A stretch of DNA of 64,000 nt from Siphonodentalium dalli (Eukaryota; Mollusca; Scaphopoda; Gadilida; Siphonodentaliidae), in NCBI GenBank assembly GCA_032622095.1, contig CP136064.1, forward strand, positions 5,883,512 to 5,947,511, in the 5' to 3' direction. Positions 44,198 to 55,095 of the stretch are shown piece by piece. The notes beneath the pieces are model-generated. The model worked only from the letters and a program-made list of their open reading frames with translations. It did no database searches and was not told the DNA's origin. The stretch's first letter is position 1. Every line of letters starts with the position of its first letter. The position numbers and the translations under genes are program-made.

Positions 44198-45873
44198 CAG
44201 GCCTTTAGATTAGCCTAATTTGGGGACATTTCGGGAAACCGCGGGGGTTGGTTCGAAAGGGGGGGGGGGGGTACCCCCTTCTGACTATAGGGGGTCCGTG
44301 GGTTTCCCCCGGGGAGAATTCTTTTTAAACGTAAGCCTAAAATGGAATCTATCTGGTTGGTTCTGAAGCATTCAGCATGTTATATTACCTTTATATTTTC
44401 AAGTTTTGTAAGTTACAATCTGATATTTATTGACCACTTGGGAATATTGGATCATTTGACATCAACAAAGCCATTTTATAGATGTATGGTGCTTGAAATT
44501 TCTCCAAGCAGTCCACCAACATACTGATCATGGGTATTGCCAATTAAAATTTAATTTAATGTGAACCTGAAAAAAGTTAGAAAGTTGATATGTTGTGGTC
44601 AAATGAAGCAATATACATGTAGTAATAGTTAGTATATACACACACAAACAGGTCATAAAAAGGGTGAAAATATTTAATGAAAATTTAAATCCAGAAAGTT
44701 CAAATAGGCTCATCAACAAACAGATATATTATATTAAATTACAGTCGCCAAAACTGGCTGTACAGGTATATCTTATCTAAAAGTCATTACACAATTACTT
44801 AGATCAAGTTGATCATAAACACTGCGTGTGTTGAGCAACAGAATCAGTATTTCCTTTATTTTGAACTAATAACAAGTAACTACTGTAACTACTAAACTAG
44901 GCAAAACTGATGTTTTAAAGGGGTACTGGACACTAAATATTACCATTTATTTTATGGGACCATCTCATATTATACCCAACAAGATTTATACAGCCAACAA
45001 ATGAATAAATTGAGCAATGAATGAGTGCCATATACATGTACACTCATGTGCTTTAAGAATAACTCATTTTCATTAAAATTATCTTGTTGTTTCCATTTTT
45101 TCAAAGAGCACCTGTATGAGTGTATTTTCCAATCATCCATGGCATAAATTTATCCATATGTTGCATACATTCTGTTGGATATAATATGAGATAGTCCCAT
45201 AATGATAAATCATAAAAATTAAAATACCCAAATTTAGTGTTCATAATGACTTCATTACCCTTTAATGTTTCACTGTAACTAATGTAACTTAATATGTCTG
45301 TTTTTGTTGAAGTCCTTGTCAAATATATTTATAATTTCATTGATGGATGTGTTGTCCAAATGGAATGGAAACATGCGTATTCTAATTAGTTTATCAAGAG
45401 TCTCATCTTTTGTCGATCCCTGATGTTTTCCCAGTAACAATTGCATTTGGCTGAAACCTCTCTCGGAAATGGCATTAGAGCAGGCCTTTATATTGGTCTA
45501 ATTTGGGGATATCGGACACGGCGTGCCGACCATGGTTCGTCACGTCGTGAGAAATTTTTTAAATCTAAACCCGTGAAATGCAATATCTTGCATGGCTTCT
45601 AACAGGACATATATCTCGCAATAGAATGAGATATATTTCCATCCTGTACTAGTTTAATTGAAGTTTTATTACATTTCTGAAAAAATTTCATCACTTTAAA
45701 AAATCCTGCCCTTTTAAATAGATTTGACATATGATATATATCCAATTTTAGATTGTGTATTTGTATAAAAAAAAAATCTTTTTTTAATTTGGGGACATCT
45801 CTTTAATTTGGGGACATCTCTTTAATTTGGGGACATCGTTAAACGCTGTGAATTTGGGGTAATTTAAAGGCCT
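44198..45873 (-). mobile_element. hAT-superfamily element with transposase remnant
   Basis: Left end CAGGCCTTTAGATTAGCC and right end, reversed, AGGCCTTTAAATTACCCC. The 8-bp GATGTAGC flanks both sides (44190-44197 and 45874-45881). A second copy of the terminus, CAGGCCTTTATATTGGTCTA, lies inside at 45482, so one element is nested in or recombined with another. It contains a minus-strand hAT dimerisation-domain frame. In UBE2G2 intron 3. Confidence 0.75.
45272..45480 (-). pseudogene. hAT transposase C-terminal (dimerisation) domain fragment
   Basis: The minus strand encodes SNAISERGFSQMQLLLGKHQ followed by GSTKDETLDKLIRIRMFPFH and LDNTSINEIINIF, then a stop. The S-N-A-x-S-E-R-G-F-S-Q-M motif is typical of the hAT C-terminal dimerisation domain and of domesticated ZNF862-like proteins. 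The frame is cut at its start by the inner terminal repeat at 45482, so it is a remnant. Confidence 0.78.
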
Positions 45874-45943
45874 GATGTAGCGTAAAATTACTCTTTAGCT
45901 ATCACAACTTCTCCCCAATAACAGTACACTCTTCCTTGATATC

Positions 45944-46178
45944 CAAGCCTTGAAATAGCGTGTCTGTCATTTGCAGAATGAGGTTCCCAGAGGGTGAATT
46001 TAGTGATGCTACCCCGCATAGCGGGCTAGCATCACTAAATTCAACCTGAGGTGTAAGCAGAATGAGGTCCCCAGAGGGTGAATTTGGTGATGCTAGCCTG
46101 CTATGCGGGGTAGCATCACTAAATTCACCCACTGGGGACCTCATTCTGCAAATGACAGACACGCTATTTCAAGGCTTG
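45944..46178. mobile_element. Double-hairpin hAT-type MITE, family B, with 8-bp duplication
   Basis: Ends CAAGCCTTGAAATAGCGTG and its reverse complement, flanked exactly by TTGATATC (45936-45943 and 46179-46186). Two palindromic modules lie side by side, joined at CTGAGGTGTAAGCAG. With the copy at 4679 it establishes the 8-bp target rule for the family. Confidence 0.9.
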
Positions 46179-46312
46179 TTGATATCCAAATAGGGAGAAG
46201 AGACTTCTCCCAATTTGAACCTCTCGGATGGCCCCTGCATGTCATTTGATGCATTCTACTATTTTGTTACAATTTTGCAGAAATTAAATTGAGGTCAAAG
46301 TGAATAACATAC

Positions 46313-46431
46313 TATTTGGATGGAATATTTCACAAGTGAACTTCATTTTTGGAGGACTCAGTGGGTAGTCAGCCGGGAAGGTGAGACGAGCAGGAAAAAC
46401 TCCTCCCTCAAAAAAAGTTCCTTCTGGCCCC
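46313..46431 (-). CDS. UBE2G2: UBE2G2 exon 3: UBC core with HPN motif
   Basis: Entered after CTCTTTTTCAG and left at GTATGTTATT, 119 bp. It completes Met from exon 2 and encodes [20 protein letters not shown] followed by [19 protein letters not shown]. The P-L-S-P-P-K-M and F-H-P-N motifs are the conserved E2 beta-sheet and HPN signature that supports the active-site cysteine. The last base A joins TA of exon 4 to give Ile. Human UBE2G2 reads GPEDTCFEFGVFPAILSFPL here. Confidence 0.96.
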
Positions 46432-46459
46432 CTGAAAAAGAGTGAATTGATCAAGTGTA

Positions 46460-46602
46460 CAGTAATGCTCTAATTAATCAACTCCTTAACCACAGCAGAA
46501 TTATGGGTAACTTTTTAGGATTTAGTCGGAAATATGGCTTGTTGCCATTCACCGGAAAGCTCTCTGCTGTGGTTAAGGAGTCGATTAATTAGAGCATTAC
46601 TG
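46460..46602. mobile_element. Family C MITE with internal deletion
   Basis: CAGTAATGCTCTAATTAATC to GAGCATTACTG with TA on both sides. The right arm has lost most of its length, leaving GAAAGCTCTCTGCTGTGG. It starts about 30 bp upstream of the exon 3 acceptor of UBE2G2. Confidence 0.8.
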
Positions 46603-47900
46603 TAAAATGTATCTGAACATTTTTCGAAAGGCTATCTCACTGGGCTATAATGTTCATAATATTGATTGTTTATTTGTACAATATTTACAAACATAATGCT
46701 GACAGTGAAATATTCAGAAATAAACATGATTATATTGTACATGAGCGGCATGGCCAACTAGGCCGTCTTCCTGCCGCCCCTGTTTGGAAATGAAACTTAA
46801 ATAATAAATAGTAAAATGACAACGTGAAGTATAGTAACATCTAAATACATGAAAATATGAAAAAGAAAAAACAACAAAATATGCATGAATGGCGGCATAT
46901 CCAAACCATTTACATGGTATACATAGTATGCTGGTATATGTACTGGTTGTATGTACTGGTTATACCAAGCACTGGGCCAATATTACTGTATCATAAGTGT
47001 AGTGAGTATGGCTGAAATATTATAGTTTTAGACCATATAACAAAATAAGAGCCTTTTTTAAAGATTGCTACCGGGTATTCATTTTGTTCATATCCATCAG
47101 TTCTGTTCATAAAGGACAAGGTTACATATTATCCAGCCGAAATGAAAGGTGAACATACCAGGCTTTTTACTAGCAAGTAACAATGCTGGGGCTCATGTCA
47201 TGCATATAGGCATAACTGCACAATCTCGACAAAAGGTATTGTTGCATTTAATTTTAGACGAGTATACTATACTACAAGATCATATTTCTATCATTTAGAT
47301 TTATCAATACACATGTACTGTAGGTGAACCTATACATGTAATTGCATTATTAAAGCAAATTAAATCATCTGGAAATTCAATTTCATCACATAATTTAATT
47401 TAATACTGATATCTAAAAAAAATTCAACTTTGTGTCAAAATAATAAAAATACAGATCTAGTTTTAAGTCTTTAGATAAAGCGTAACTTTTGAGATAACAC
47501 AAATAATTCAAATCTAATGGAAGAATTAACTTTTGGAAATAAATAAATTATTTGAAGACAAATACAAATTTCAACATCCATTGTGATGATTTAAAACATA
47601 CCAGTACATGTATGTTTTCATATATCAATTTCATGTTCTGAGTCTCAAAACTCAGAAAAAAGGACACATTTTCCTTAAAAGTATATATAGAATCTACAAT
47701 ACATGACATACATGTAAATGGTATCACAAGACATACCGTACTGTTACATAGTATCACATGACATGCATGGCATCACAAGAGCAATATGCTCAATTCAATT
47801 TGCTTCAGTTGACAAGCAAGTTTTGCCTTATTTTGAAGAAGTATGCATTAAAATTCCACTGTTAAATTGCAGATGAGAATATTGCAGCATTTGATCTAAT
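46603..47900. other. UBE2G2 intron 2, unique AT-rich DNA
   Basis: No exon, array or element with clear ends was recognised. Motifs such as ACATGTA recur. Confidence 0.5.
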
Positions 47901-47902
47901 AA

Positions 47903-49153
47903 ACACCTAACAAAAAGTAAGTTCCCCCATATAATACCATGTATCTAGTCTCCTAACCGTATGTTATTCCTCCAGTCGTGTTGAAATTTTCAACATGATA
48001 AATGCAGCACATTGTGGTACTTAATTACAAGTATCCCAATGATTTTCTAAACTTCTTTTGATTGAAAAAATATCCATTTTGGAAAATCACACTTTAAACG
48101 TTGATGCTCGACACGGTAGCATGTTGATGAGCTAACTGGGTGAAGGTGTTTGTTGATTGTCACTGGCCTTATAACTGCATGGGATTTTTTCTTGAACTTC
48201 ACCAGCAGTCACACTGGAATTTAGGGGCATGATTTTGAACCACCCGGACACCCTCATATCTGGCCCACTGCATTCACTCGAAAGGATCCCTGCCCTGTAT
48301 GGTGGACCAAGCAAGTGTTACCAGTTACCACCATAGATTTATTGATTGCAAACAACCGAAGGTCGCTCAAAGAATCAGTGTTTCACCGACTGTGATAAGA
48401 AAACTTTCAAGAAACTGGCTATGCGAAAGACCGTTTCAAAATTGGGCAGTCTTCACACATCCAGTTTCTTGAAAATGAGTTTTCTTATCACATTCAGTGA
48501 AAAAACCCATTCTATGAGCGACATGCACTACCGAGGTGTTTGCATCCAACAGATTTATAGCGATAAGTCTTGCTTGGTCCGCCATATGGGCAACAGTTCC
48601 ATTTGAGTGAATGCAGTGGACCATATATGGGGGTGTTTCAAAATCATGCCCTAAATTCCCACAGTGTGACAACTGACTGGTCAATTTGAAGAAAATCCAA
48701 TGCAGTTACAGTAATGCCCTAATTAATCGACTCTCTAACCACAGCAGAATTATGGGTAACTTTTCAGGATTTAGTCGGAAATATGGCTTTCCGATGAATG
48801 GCAACAAGCCATATTTCCGACTAAATCCTGAAAAGTTACCAATAATTCTGCTGTGGTTAGAGAGTCGATTAATTAGGGCATTACTGTATATGGACAGTGA
48901 CACTTAACCAACAGTAATCACCCAGTTAGCCCATCAACATGCGATTATGTTGAGAGTCAAAGTTGAAAGGGTGATTTTTGAAATTAGTAACTTTTCCAAT
49001 CAAGCGAATATCAGAAGAAAGTTAGAGAACTAACTCCCACAATGTGCTGCACTTTTGTTCTCAATTTGTTTGATACACTGTATATCAATTTGACATTGGA
49101 GATACAGGGTATTATATGGTGGGGGAACTTACTTTTTTTAGGTGTTTATAAAT
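47903..49153. mobile_element. Foldback element of about 1.25 kb with Tc1-like remnant
   Basis: The outer ends TAAACACCTAACAAAAAGTA plus AGTTCCCCC and, reversed, TAAACACCTAAAAAAAGTA plus AGTTCCCCC begin two long imperfect arms. These stay complementary through GCAGCACATTGTGG, CATGTTGATGAGCTAACTGG and GGGCATGATTTTGAA, and meet near 48440. Near the centre the minus strand encodes a degenerate helix-turn-helix (ARLIAINLLDANTSVVHVAH) followed by FQETGCVKT, which resembles the DNA-binding region of Tc1 transposases. A family C MITE (48709-48886) is inserted in the right arm. Confidence 0.75.
48709..48886. mobile_element. TA-flanked palindromic MITE, family C, nested in the foldback element
   Basis: A palindrome with CAGTAATGCCC ends and TA on both sides. 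It has lost its central loop. Because it interrupts one arm of the foldback, it inserted later. Confidence 0.85.
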
Positions 49154-49453
49154 TACTACAATAAAGGTTTGAACACAACTGTACTGCCCTTTATGGAGCC
49201 CCAGACAGAGAGAACAATACACTGATGACTGTCGTCTGCTTGGGTCTGTGTGAGGCTCCATACGGGAGTGCTACCCTAAGTAAATGACTCATCGAACAAG
49301 GGGTGGCAACCCTGTTAGACCACATCTCGGTTAGACTTTCAACGATGTCATACACCGCAAGACAACCAGAGGATTGTGTGGTTAAAACACATAACCAGGG
49401 TGTCTTTACCGCATTTAATCGCAGTGCCATGGAACCAGTTACTGGGTCAATTA

Positions 49454-49667
49454 CAGTAATGCCCTAATTAATCGACTCCTTTAACCACAGCAGAATTATG
49501 GGTAACTTTTCAGGATTTAGTCGGAAATATGGCTTGTTGCCATTTATCGGAAAGCTCTCGGGGAGAGCTTTCCGATGAATGGCAACAAGCCATATTTCCG
49601 ACTAAATCCTGAAAAGTTACCCATAATTCTGCTGTGTTTAAGGAGTCGATTACTTAGGGCATTACTG
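49454..49667. mobile_element. TA-flanked palindromic MITE, family C, best-preserved copy
   Basis: A 214-bp almost perfect palindrome, CAGTAATGCCCTAATTAATC to GGGCATTACTG, whose centre is GAAAGCTCTCGGGGAGAGCTTTC. It lies about 40 bp downstream of the UBE2G2 exon 2 donor. A family D unit precedes it at 49188-49268. Confidence 0.88.
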
Positions 49668-49705
49668 TACTTAGTACAGTACTATAAGTGTGACTTAATA
49701 CTTAC

Positions 49706-49787
49706 ATGATAAGAGCCTCCCATTCGAAAAAATTTTCTTCATCCACTGGACCACCAATAATCCCTTCAGGAGGATTGAGTGTCAGCT
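49706..49787 (-). CDS. UBE2G2: UBE2G2 exon 2: LTLNPPEG exon
   Basis: Eighty-two bases between TTATTTTTCAG and GTAAGTATT. It completes Gln from exon 1 and encodes LTLNPPEGIIGGPVDEENFF followed by EWEALI, ending with AT of a split Met. It is nearly identical to human LTLNPPEGIVAGPMNEENFFEWEALIM. This forms the N-terminal helix to first strand of the E2 fold. Confidence 0.96.
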
Positions 49788-49829
49788 CTGAAAAATAAAC
49801 ACAAATGCTTAGGCCGCCACCACACCAAT

Positions 49830-49996
49830 ATTGTAGCCTGGTTATGAGGCCAAACGAATATTATAGCCTGGTTTACGAGGCCACACCAATATTATAGCCT
49901 GGTTTATGAGGCTACACCAATATTATAGCCTGGTTTAGGAGGCCACACCATTATTATAGCCTGGTTTACAAGGCCACACCGATTATTACAGCCTGG
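49830..49996. repeat. Tandem repeat of about 34 bp, five units
   Basis: Copies of ATTATAGCCTGGTTTATGAG plus GCCACACCAAT, in UBE2G2 intron 1 about 45 bp from the exon 2 acceptor. The units show no exon sequence. Confidence 0.75.
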
Positions 49997-50244
49997 GATA
50001 TAGGTGTAAAAGCAACCCATACACTTCAGTCCTCAAACTACACCTAGGAATGCCTCACTTTCGTGAAGTTTTGTCACGTTCCGGTTACTAAAATAGGTTG
50101 ATGAATGCAGGAAATACTATATACTAGTATAGACTTCATATACGGTACTCTAAAAAACTTATCATAGTCGTATTCATGTATATTATTATTATTAAACAAG
50201 CTGACATTTCCAAATTCCAAACAGAATCGATTCCGAGGCTACAC

Positions 50245-50508
50245 CCTTTACCCAACAAAACGGCCAAAACCGGCCAAATAAAGCTTCAACAGCCTAAAAT
50301 ATCTTCGGTCTGTCTCAATAGAACCATACAAATATGGATATCATTGGAACCGGCTCCTTGACCACATTGTGATAGTTACAGTTATGCCCTGTGCCAATGC
50401 ATTCTCTTATATATGCGAGTCGACCATAGGTCGCCTCGCATATATAAGAGAATGCATTGGCCTAAAAAAAATGCATTGGCACAGGGTCCTTCTGTTGGGT
50501 AAAGGGTT
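50245..50508. mobile_element. Family A MITE, shortened copy in reverse orientation
   Basis: CCCTTTACCCAACA termini and one complete hairpin, followed by a truncated second one (AAAAAAAATGCATTGGCACAG). TTAA is present on the right side only, so the left flank has changed. Confidence 0.7.
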
Positions 50509-51459
50509 AAGCAAGTCTGGGTATATACATGTATGCAGGGGTGGATCCAGGGATTTTTTGGGGACACCTGTTTTGGGACCATGATATGCCGAAGGCATAT
50601 CCAGAGGGCCATAGGCCCGAGATGGGGTTAGGTACGGGAGGGGGTCACCCCACTCCCTTAGGTGCAGCATTAAAGATCCCGCATAAGAAAATGCACTGGC
50701 TTACAAGGTCAAGATAAAGGCCAATGTATTATCTTATATATGCGAGGCTCCTTAGATGGGAGACTCTCATTTATATAAGAGAATGCATTGGCACAGGATT
50801 TTTGCAAAATTTCAAGAAGCCCCAGTCATGAAAGGGTTAAAATATTTCTCACTGGACACTTGATTAAGCAAATAAAGGCTCTATATCAACTGTATATTGA
50901 TGATTTGCATTGCATGTTGTTGAATTATAATAGAAGATTTCCTTCAAAATATAGAAAATTCAGCTTTAATAAAACTATCCACTTGCAATTTGGGGACATT
51001 TAGGCCACCAGAGTTTGGGCGCCCAAACCTGTAACAGGTATCAAAAGAGCCCTGGATCCTTCCCTGCATGTATGTCTATTTTAGTGAGACGAAATCAGTG
51101 GCCCCGATTGAGACTGGAGACGACAAGGCAAGTGCTATCTAGTCTGGATTCTGGCCCGCAATGCGAAATGACGTAAATTACATCACAAACCTTGTCATGA
51201 TGTATTCACTGGTTTTCATTATGCTAACCAGCGAAATTGGTGTAAATTATACTAATAGGCCTACCGGTAATTAAGTCTTCTTCGGAAGTTGTGAAGTAGC
51301 CAATTTTATTTTCCATTTTGTTGGTCTGTATCTGTATCAGTATCTGTACATGTATGTATACAATGCAGGAGCCGATTACGGCTTTAGGCGCATTGGTGGA
51401 GGAGGATGATGATGTCATGTTGGTGTTGGCGCTGCAACAGGATCAGTGTCTGGTTGTTC
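50509..51459. other. UBE2G2 intron 1, mixed fragments
   Basis: Contains a diverged family A/D hairpin (CCAATGTATTATCTTATATA at about 50722 to GAGAATGCATTGGCACAGG at 50797). A stretch resembling other dispersed repeats (GCAGGGGTGGATCCAGGGAT) lies at about 50536. No exon was recognised. Confidence 0.5.
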
Positions 51460-52540
51460 CCCTCACAGACCAGATAAAAAACTGTCAATGTCACTGATAT
51501 CAACAACTGACTGTTCCAGTTGGTTCCATTCCACAGTTGTTTTAACAAAGAAGGAGTATTCGTATTGTGAGCTGCTGGTATGCAGAAGTTGGAACAATTC
51601 TGTGTTGTTACACACCTCCTTCTCCACCGGATTTTGACTGACAGTCCACAAATTTAGTTGGCTTTATTTTCCTTGTGTCTTTCTTCTTGTGTTTGAGATA
51701 ATCAGGCTTAGGAAGGGCTGGGACCAACCCCTTGACTATTTTGTGGTATTGAACCAGTCGCTGTTCTTTCCTTCCTTCTTCGAGGGGTGGGAGCTTTAGC
51801 TCAGACAGCATGCCTGTGAGTCTGTGACTGATCCATCATCTCGTCTGTATTTGTTCTTTATGAAGCGTGCGGCTCTTCTTTGCACCTTCTCTAGTCTAGT
51901 GATGTCGGTCTGGTGGTGAGGGTCCCAAACGACAGCACCATAGTCCATGATGGATTGTGAAAGCGCGATGTAGGCTTTTTTTTCGCAGGTGTCAGGTGCA
52001 TGGCGAATGTTCCGTCTGAGTAGACCCAACGAGCAGCTTGCCTTCTTTGCTGTCTTCTTGATGTGTGTAGCCCAGGTTAAGTCGTCTCAGAATGTGATGC
52101 CCAAGTAGGGGTTTTCGGTGACTGTTTGAAGAATGTGGCCGTCCAATTGATACATGTATGGTGTTTTTTGACTGATGTAACAGTGATGTTCATTATGTAG
52201 CATTTTTTAGCATTGAATTTCATGCCCCATGTATCAGCCCATTCTTCAAGTGCATGAAGGTCATTCTGTAAGATGTTATGGTCCTTCTGGTTCTTCACCT
52301 CCCGGTATAGCAGACAGTCATCGGCAAACAACTGCACTTGGGAGCGGACGCAGTTTGGTAAGTCATTTATGTGGATCAGGAATAGTAAAGGACCCAGGAC
52401 AGTTACTTGTGGAACGCCAGATTTCACAGGGGCATATGATGAGCAGGATCCGTCGATGGTGACTCGCATCCTCCTTACCATGAGAAAAGTCTTCAACCAT
52501 GATACTATTGACGTATTGTCAGTATTGATAGTATGGGTCA
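51460..52540 (-). mobile_element. 5'-truncated LINE with reverse transcriptase remnant
   Basis: On the minus strand the frames give IVSWLKTFLMVRRMRVTIDG, then SGVPQVTVLGPLLFLIHIND and the catalytic box FADDCLLY. After a frameshift and an in-frame stop they continue DDLTWATHIKKTAKKASCSL and IMDYGAVVWDPHHQTDITRL, then LPKPDYLKH and near the end YEYSFFVKTTVEWNQLEQSV. This order, with thumb and C-terminal part, is that of jockey/CR1-type non-LTR retrotransposons. The N-terminal RT blocks and endonuclease are missing, and the frameshifts make it dead. It sits in UBE2G2 intron 1 in the same orientation as the gene. Confidence 0.88.
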
Positions 52541-52742
52541 GGTGATTTCCGATTCGGTGCCTCTGCGCAATTGCTAAACGGAAATCATGTGATGAAATAA
52601 AAAAAATCTTAACACGCAATCAGAAATTTGAGCTGATGGTATAGAAAAAAAATTTGACATCATTCACAACCACCGCATGGCCGTGAATGTGGTTGCTATT
52701 ATATATACATATCACGAAATATGGTAACTTAATTGAACATAC

Positions 52743-52785
52743 GCTTATATTCAGCCATCAAACGCTTCAACGCCGAACCAGCCAT
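52743..52785 (-). CDS. UBE2G2: UBE2G2 exon 1: start codon
   Basis: ATG at 52785 opens MAGSALKRLMAEYK and one spare C before the donor GTATGTTC. This is the human start MAGTALKRLMAEYK with one change. The spare C joins AG of exon 2 to give Gln. The five exons sum to 498 bp, or 165 codons plus stop, exactly the length of human UBE2G2. Confidence 0.96.
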
Positions 52786-55059
52786 AACTTAATTATGTCC
52801 GATGTGTTAATAAAGCTGATTAGGGAAACATAATTCGAAAGTGCGATATGTTGAAGCAGAAAACACAATTTGCACAAGCCGAGGCGAGCAATATTTTCTT
52901 GCTCTTCTGTCTTTGGAGACGAAAAAGCTGTAAGGCATGTAAGATGCATACTATGTTACATAGTCTTTGATTGGACAGCTTGTGAACTCTTAAACCGACA
53001 AGACCAATCAGAAGCTGTATCACACTTTTCCTTCGTTTAGCATTTCCCACTCTCCGGTTTTAAACTTTTGGCTATTGTTTTGTTAACCGTTTTTGCTTTT
53101 ATGTACCCATTTTACGGTGTTTTATTCTATTTTAATATGTAAACGAATGTGCCAGTTTTAAATTGTTTCCAAGATACAGAAATTAACAGGTAATTTTTAT
53201 AATTAGTTGATTTATTTTAACAATTTTCAACAGATTATGCTTTCTCGTAAATTCATAATGAGGGTTGTGGCATTTTTCATTGTCAGATTCTGGCATTCGG
53301 CTGATGTACATTTTGATGCAAGCGTAGCGCAGGAGTATGCAGGATTAATTGCAAAGAATGACCAACATCCATTGAAGAAATATCTTTATAAATGGAGGAT
53401 TGAGTACAAAGCATATGAGATTTCTGCAAGTCCTTTCTCACTAATGAATCAATCAATGATTCAAATTCAATGAAAACTAGTATTCTCAATACAATGCACT
53501 TATGCAGACACTGAGGAAGGTTGCAAAGAAGAGCTGTTGCAGAAATGGGTTCAAATGAGTGTATTATTATCTAGGAATTATGTGTCACACTTCGTCAAGC
53601 ACAAAAATGAGGATGATGATTAATCCCGTGCGCCAGCCCGGTAAACAATGCGAAGAGGTCAGGAGGACAAGTCAGTAATGAAACTTGGTCGAAAGAGAAC
53701 AGAATGGTCGCATCGACTCACTGATCTATTGCTGTATATAGATGAGTATCTGGGGGTGAATTAGGTGAGTTTACCCCTGGTATAGAATGACATATAAAAG
53801 TATAAGCCTTTAACATACCCAATTTATACTTTAGACGGGGAACGAGAGCTAGGAACGCCAAAGGTGGTAAATGATGGCGGCAGTGATTTGTATGGATGGA
53901 GAGCAAAGGCAAATGTGAAGGTACACTGTACATGTATATGTGGGATTAACTAAAAGGAGCAGAGATTGGTCTGGAATATCTGAGAAAAGTTCGAGTAAAG
54001 AACAAGGAAATTATAAGAGTGTTTACAGACTGTAGAATGGTTTACTCACATCAGTGACATGAGATTTCAGGCCATAAAATCCAGAAAATTTTGCGAGAAT
54101 CAAAATATAGCATTTCTATAGTGAATCAGATGCTCTTAGGAGAATCAAACTAAGAATCATGATTCCGATCCAGGCGATTCTTCTCAGATTATAAGTCCTG
54201 GATTCCGAGAGGGCAGACAGAAGAAGTAATAAAGATAAGAAGACATATGTAGAGTTTGAGCTAGGGCCCTGCGAATCTGAAATTCAGCAAACGAATAAAA
54301 TCTCGAATCTAATCAGCTGTCTGTCAGTGTCTGACATCGAATCCGAATCAAATCGGGATAAGCATGGGATGGTGAAAAATCATAGCTGATTATTGTTCAC
54401 TTATTTTTCATGAAAGCTGAGACTTTTTTCCAATATGAAACAAAGAACCACGACAGAGTTTGCAGGTAAACTTTTTGTGACTGACATCGTTCTCATCTTC
54501 ATTTTTGAACGAAAATTTAAATTATATATCACTTAGTATAACATGTGACATATACGTCGTCTAAACACAGACCTTGATGTCGACTACAGGTATAAAATGA
54601 ATAATTACTGCTGATGATACACTGATCGACTACTCTAGTAGTGTGTATACATGTATATACCGGTAATAGAGTTTATTTATTTGATAGTCGCAACTATAAC
54701 TATATTCCAAGGATTTCAGGACTGATGTATGCTGCATCATAAACAATTGCATGCATAATGATGCGCATGACAGGCCACCACATCAGTACCCGGATGGCTA
54801 CTTGTATAAATAATGCATTTCGTTTGACAGGAGGTAACTCTATTTAACCATCGTGAGAGTTTTATCATTGTGATACTAGCCAGAAAATTTACACCAATGC
54901 ATATAACTTTCATTGCATATAACTTTAATTTAACTTTTATGTTCAATGTTTTGGTGGCTCGCACATTTTCCAAAGAATTACATTGACTGCTCTATTAATA
55001 AGAAAGAGAAACTATTATTTTCAGAGTCCGTGTGATACGGGAGACAAATCACACCCATC
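52786..55059. promoter_or_regulatory. Divergent upstream region of UBE2G2 and TOP2
   Basis: About 2.3 kb separate the ATG of UBE2G2 (minus strand) from the probable first ATG of TOP2 (plus strand). No CpG-rich core, TATA box or conserved factor site could be singled out by eye. A plus-strand open frame at 53207-53473 (SRKFIMRVVAFFIVRFWHS...) is unrecognised. The rest is AT-rich unique DNA. Confidence 0.45.
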
Positions 55060-55095
55060 ATGTCAGATAGTGAGGCCAGTGATCTGAAGTGGCAG
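55060..55095 (+). CDS. TOP2: Probable TOP2 exon 1
   Basis: ATG at 55060 gives MSDSEASDLKWQ, then a donor CAG|GTTAGTATG. It is 36 bp, phase 0, and joins exon 2 (QMLGG...) in frame. The N-terminal tail of TOP2 is not conserved between phyla, so homology cannot confirm it. The call rests on the start, donor, phase and position. An alternative is that translation starts at the ATG at 57979 in exon 2. Confidence 0.5.
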
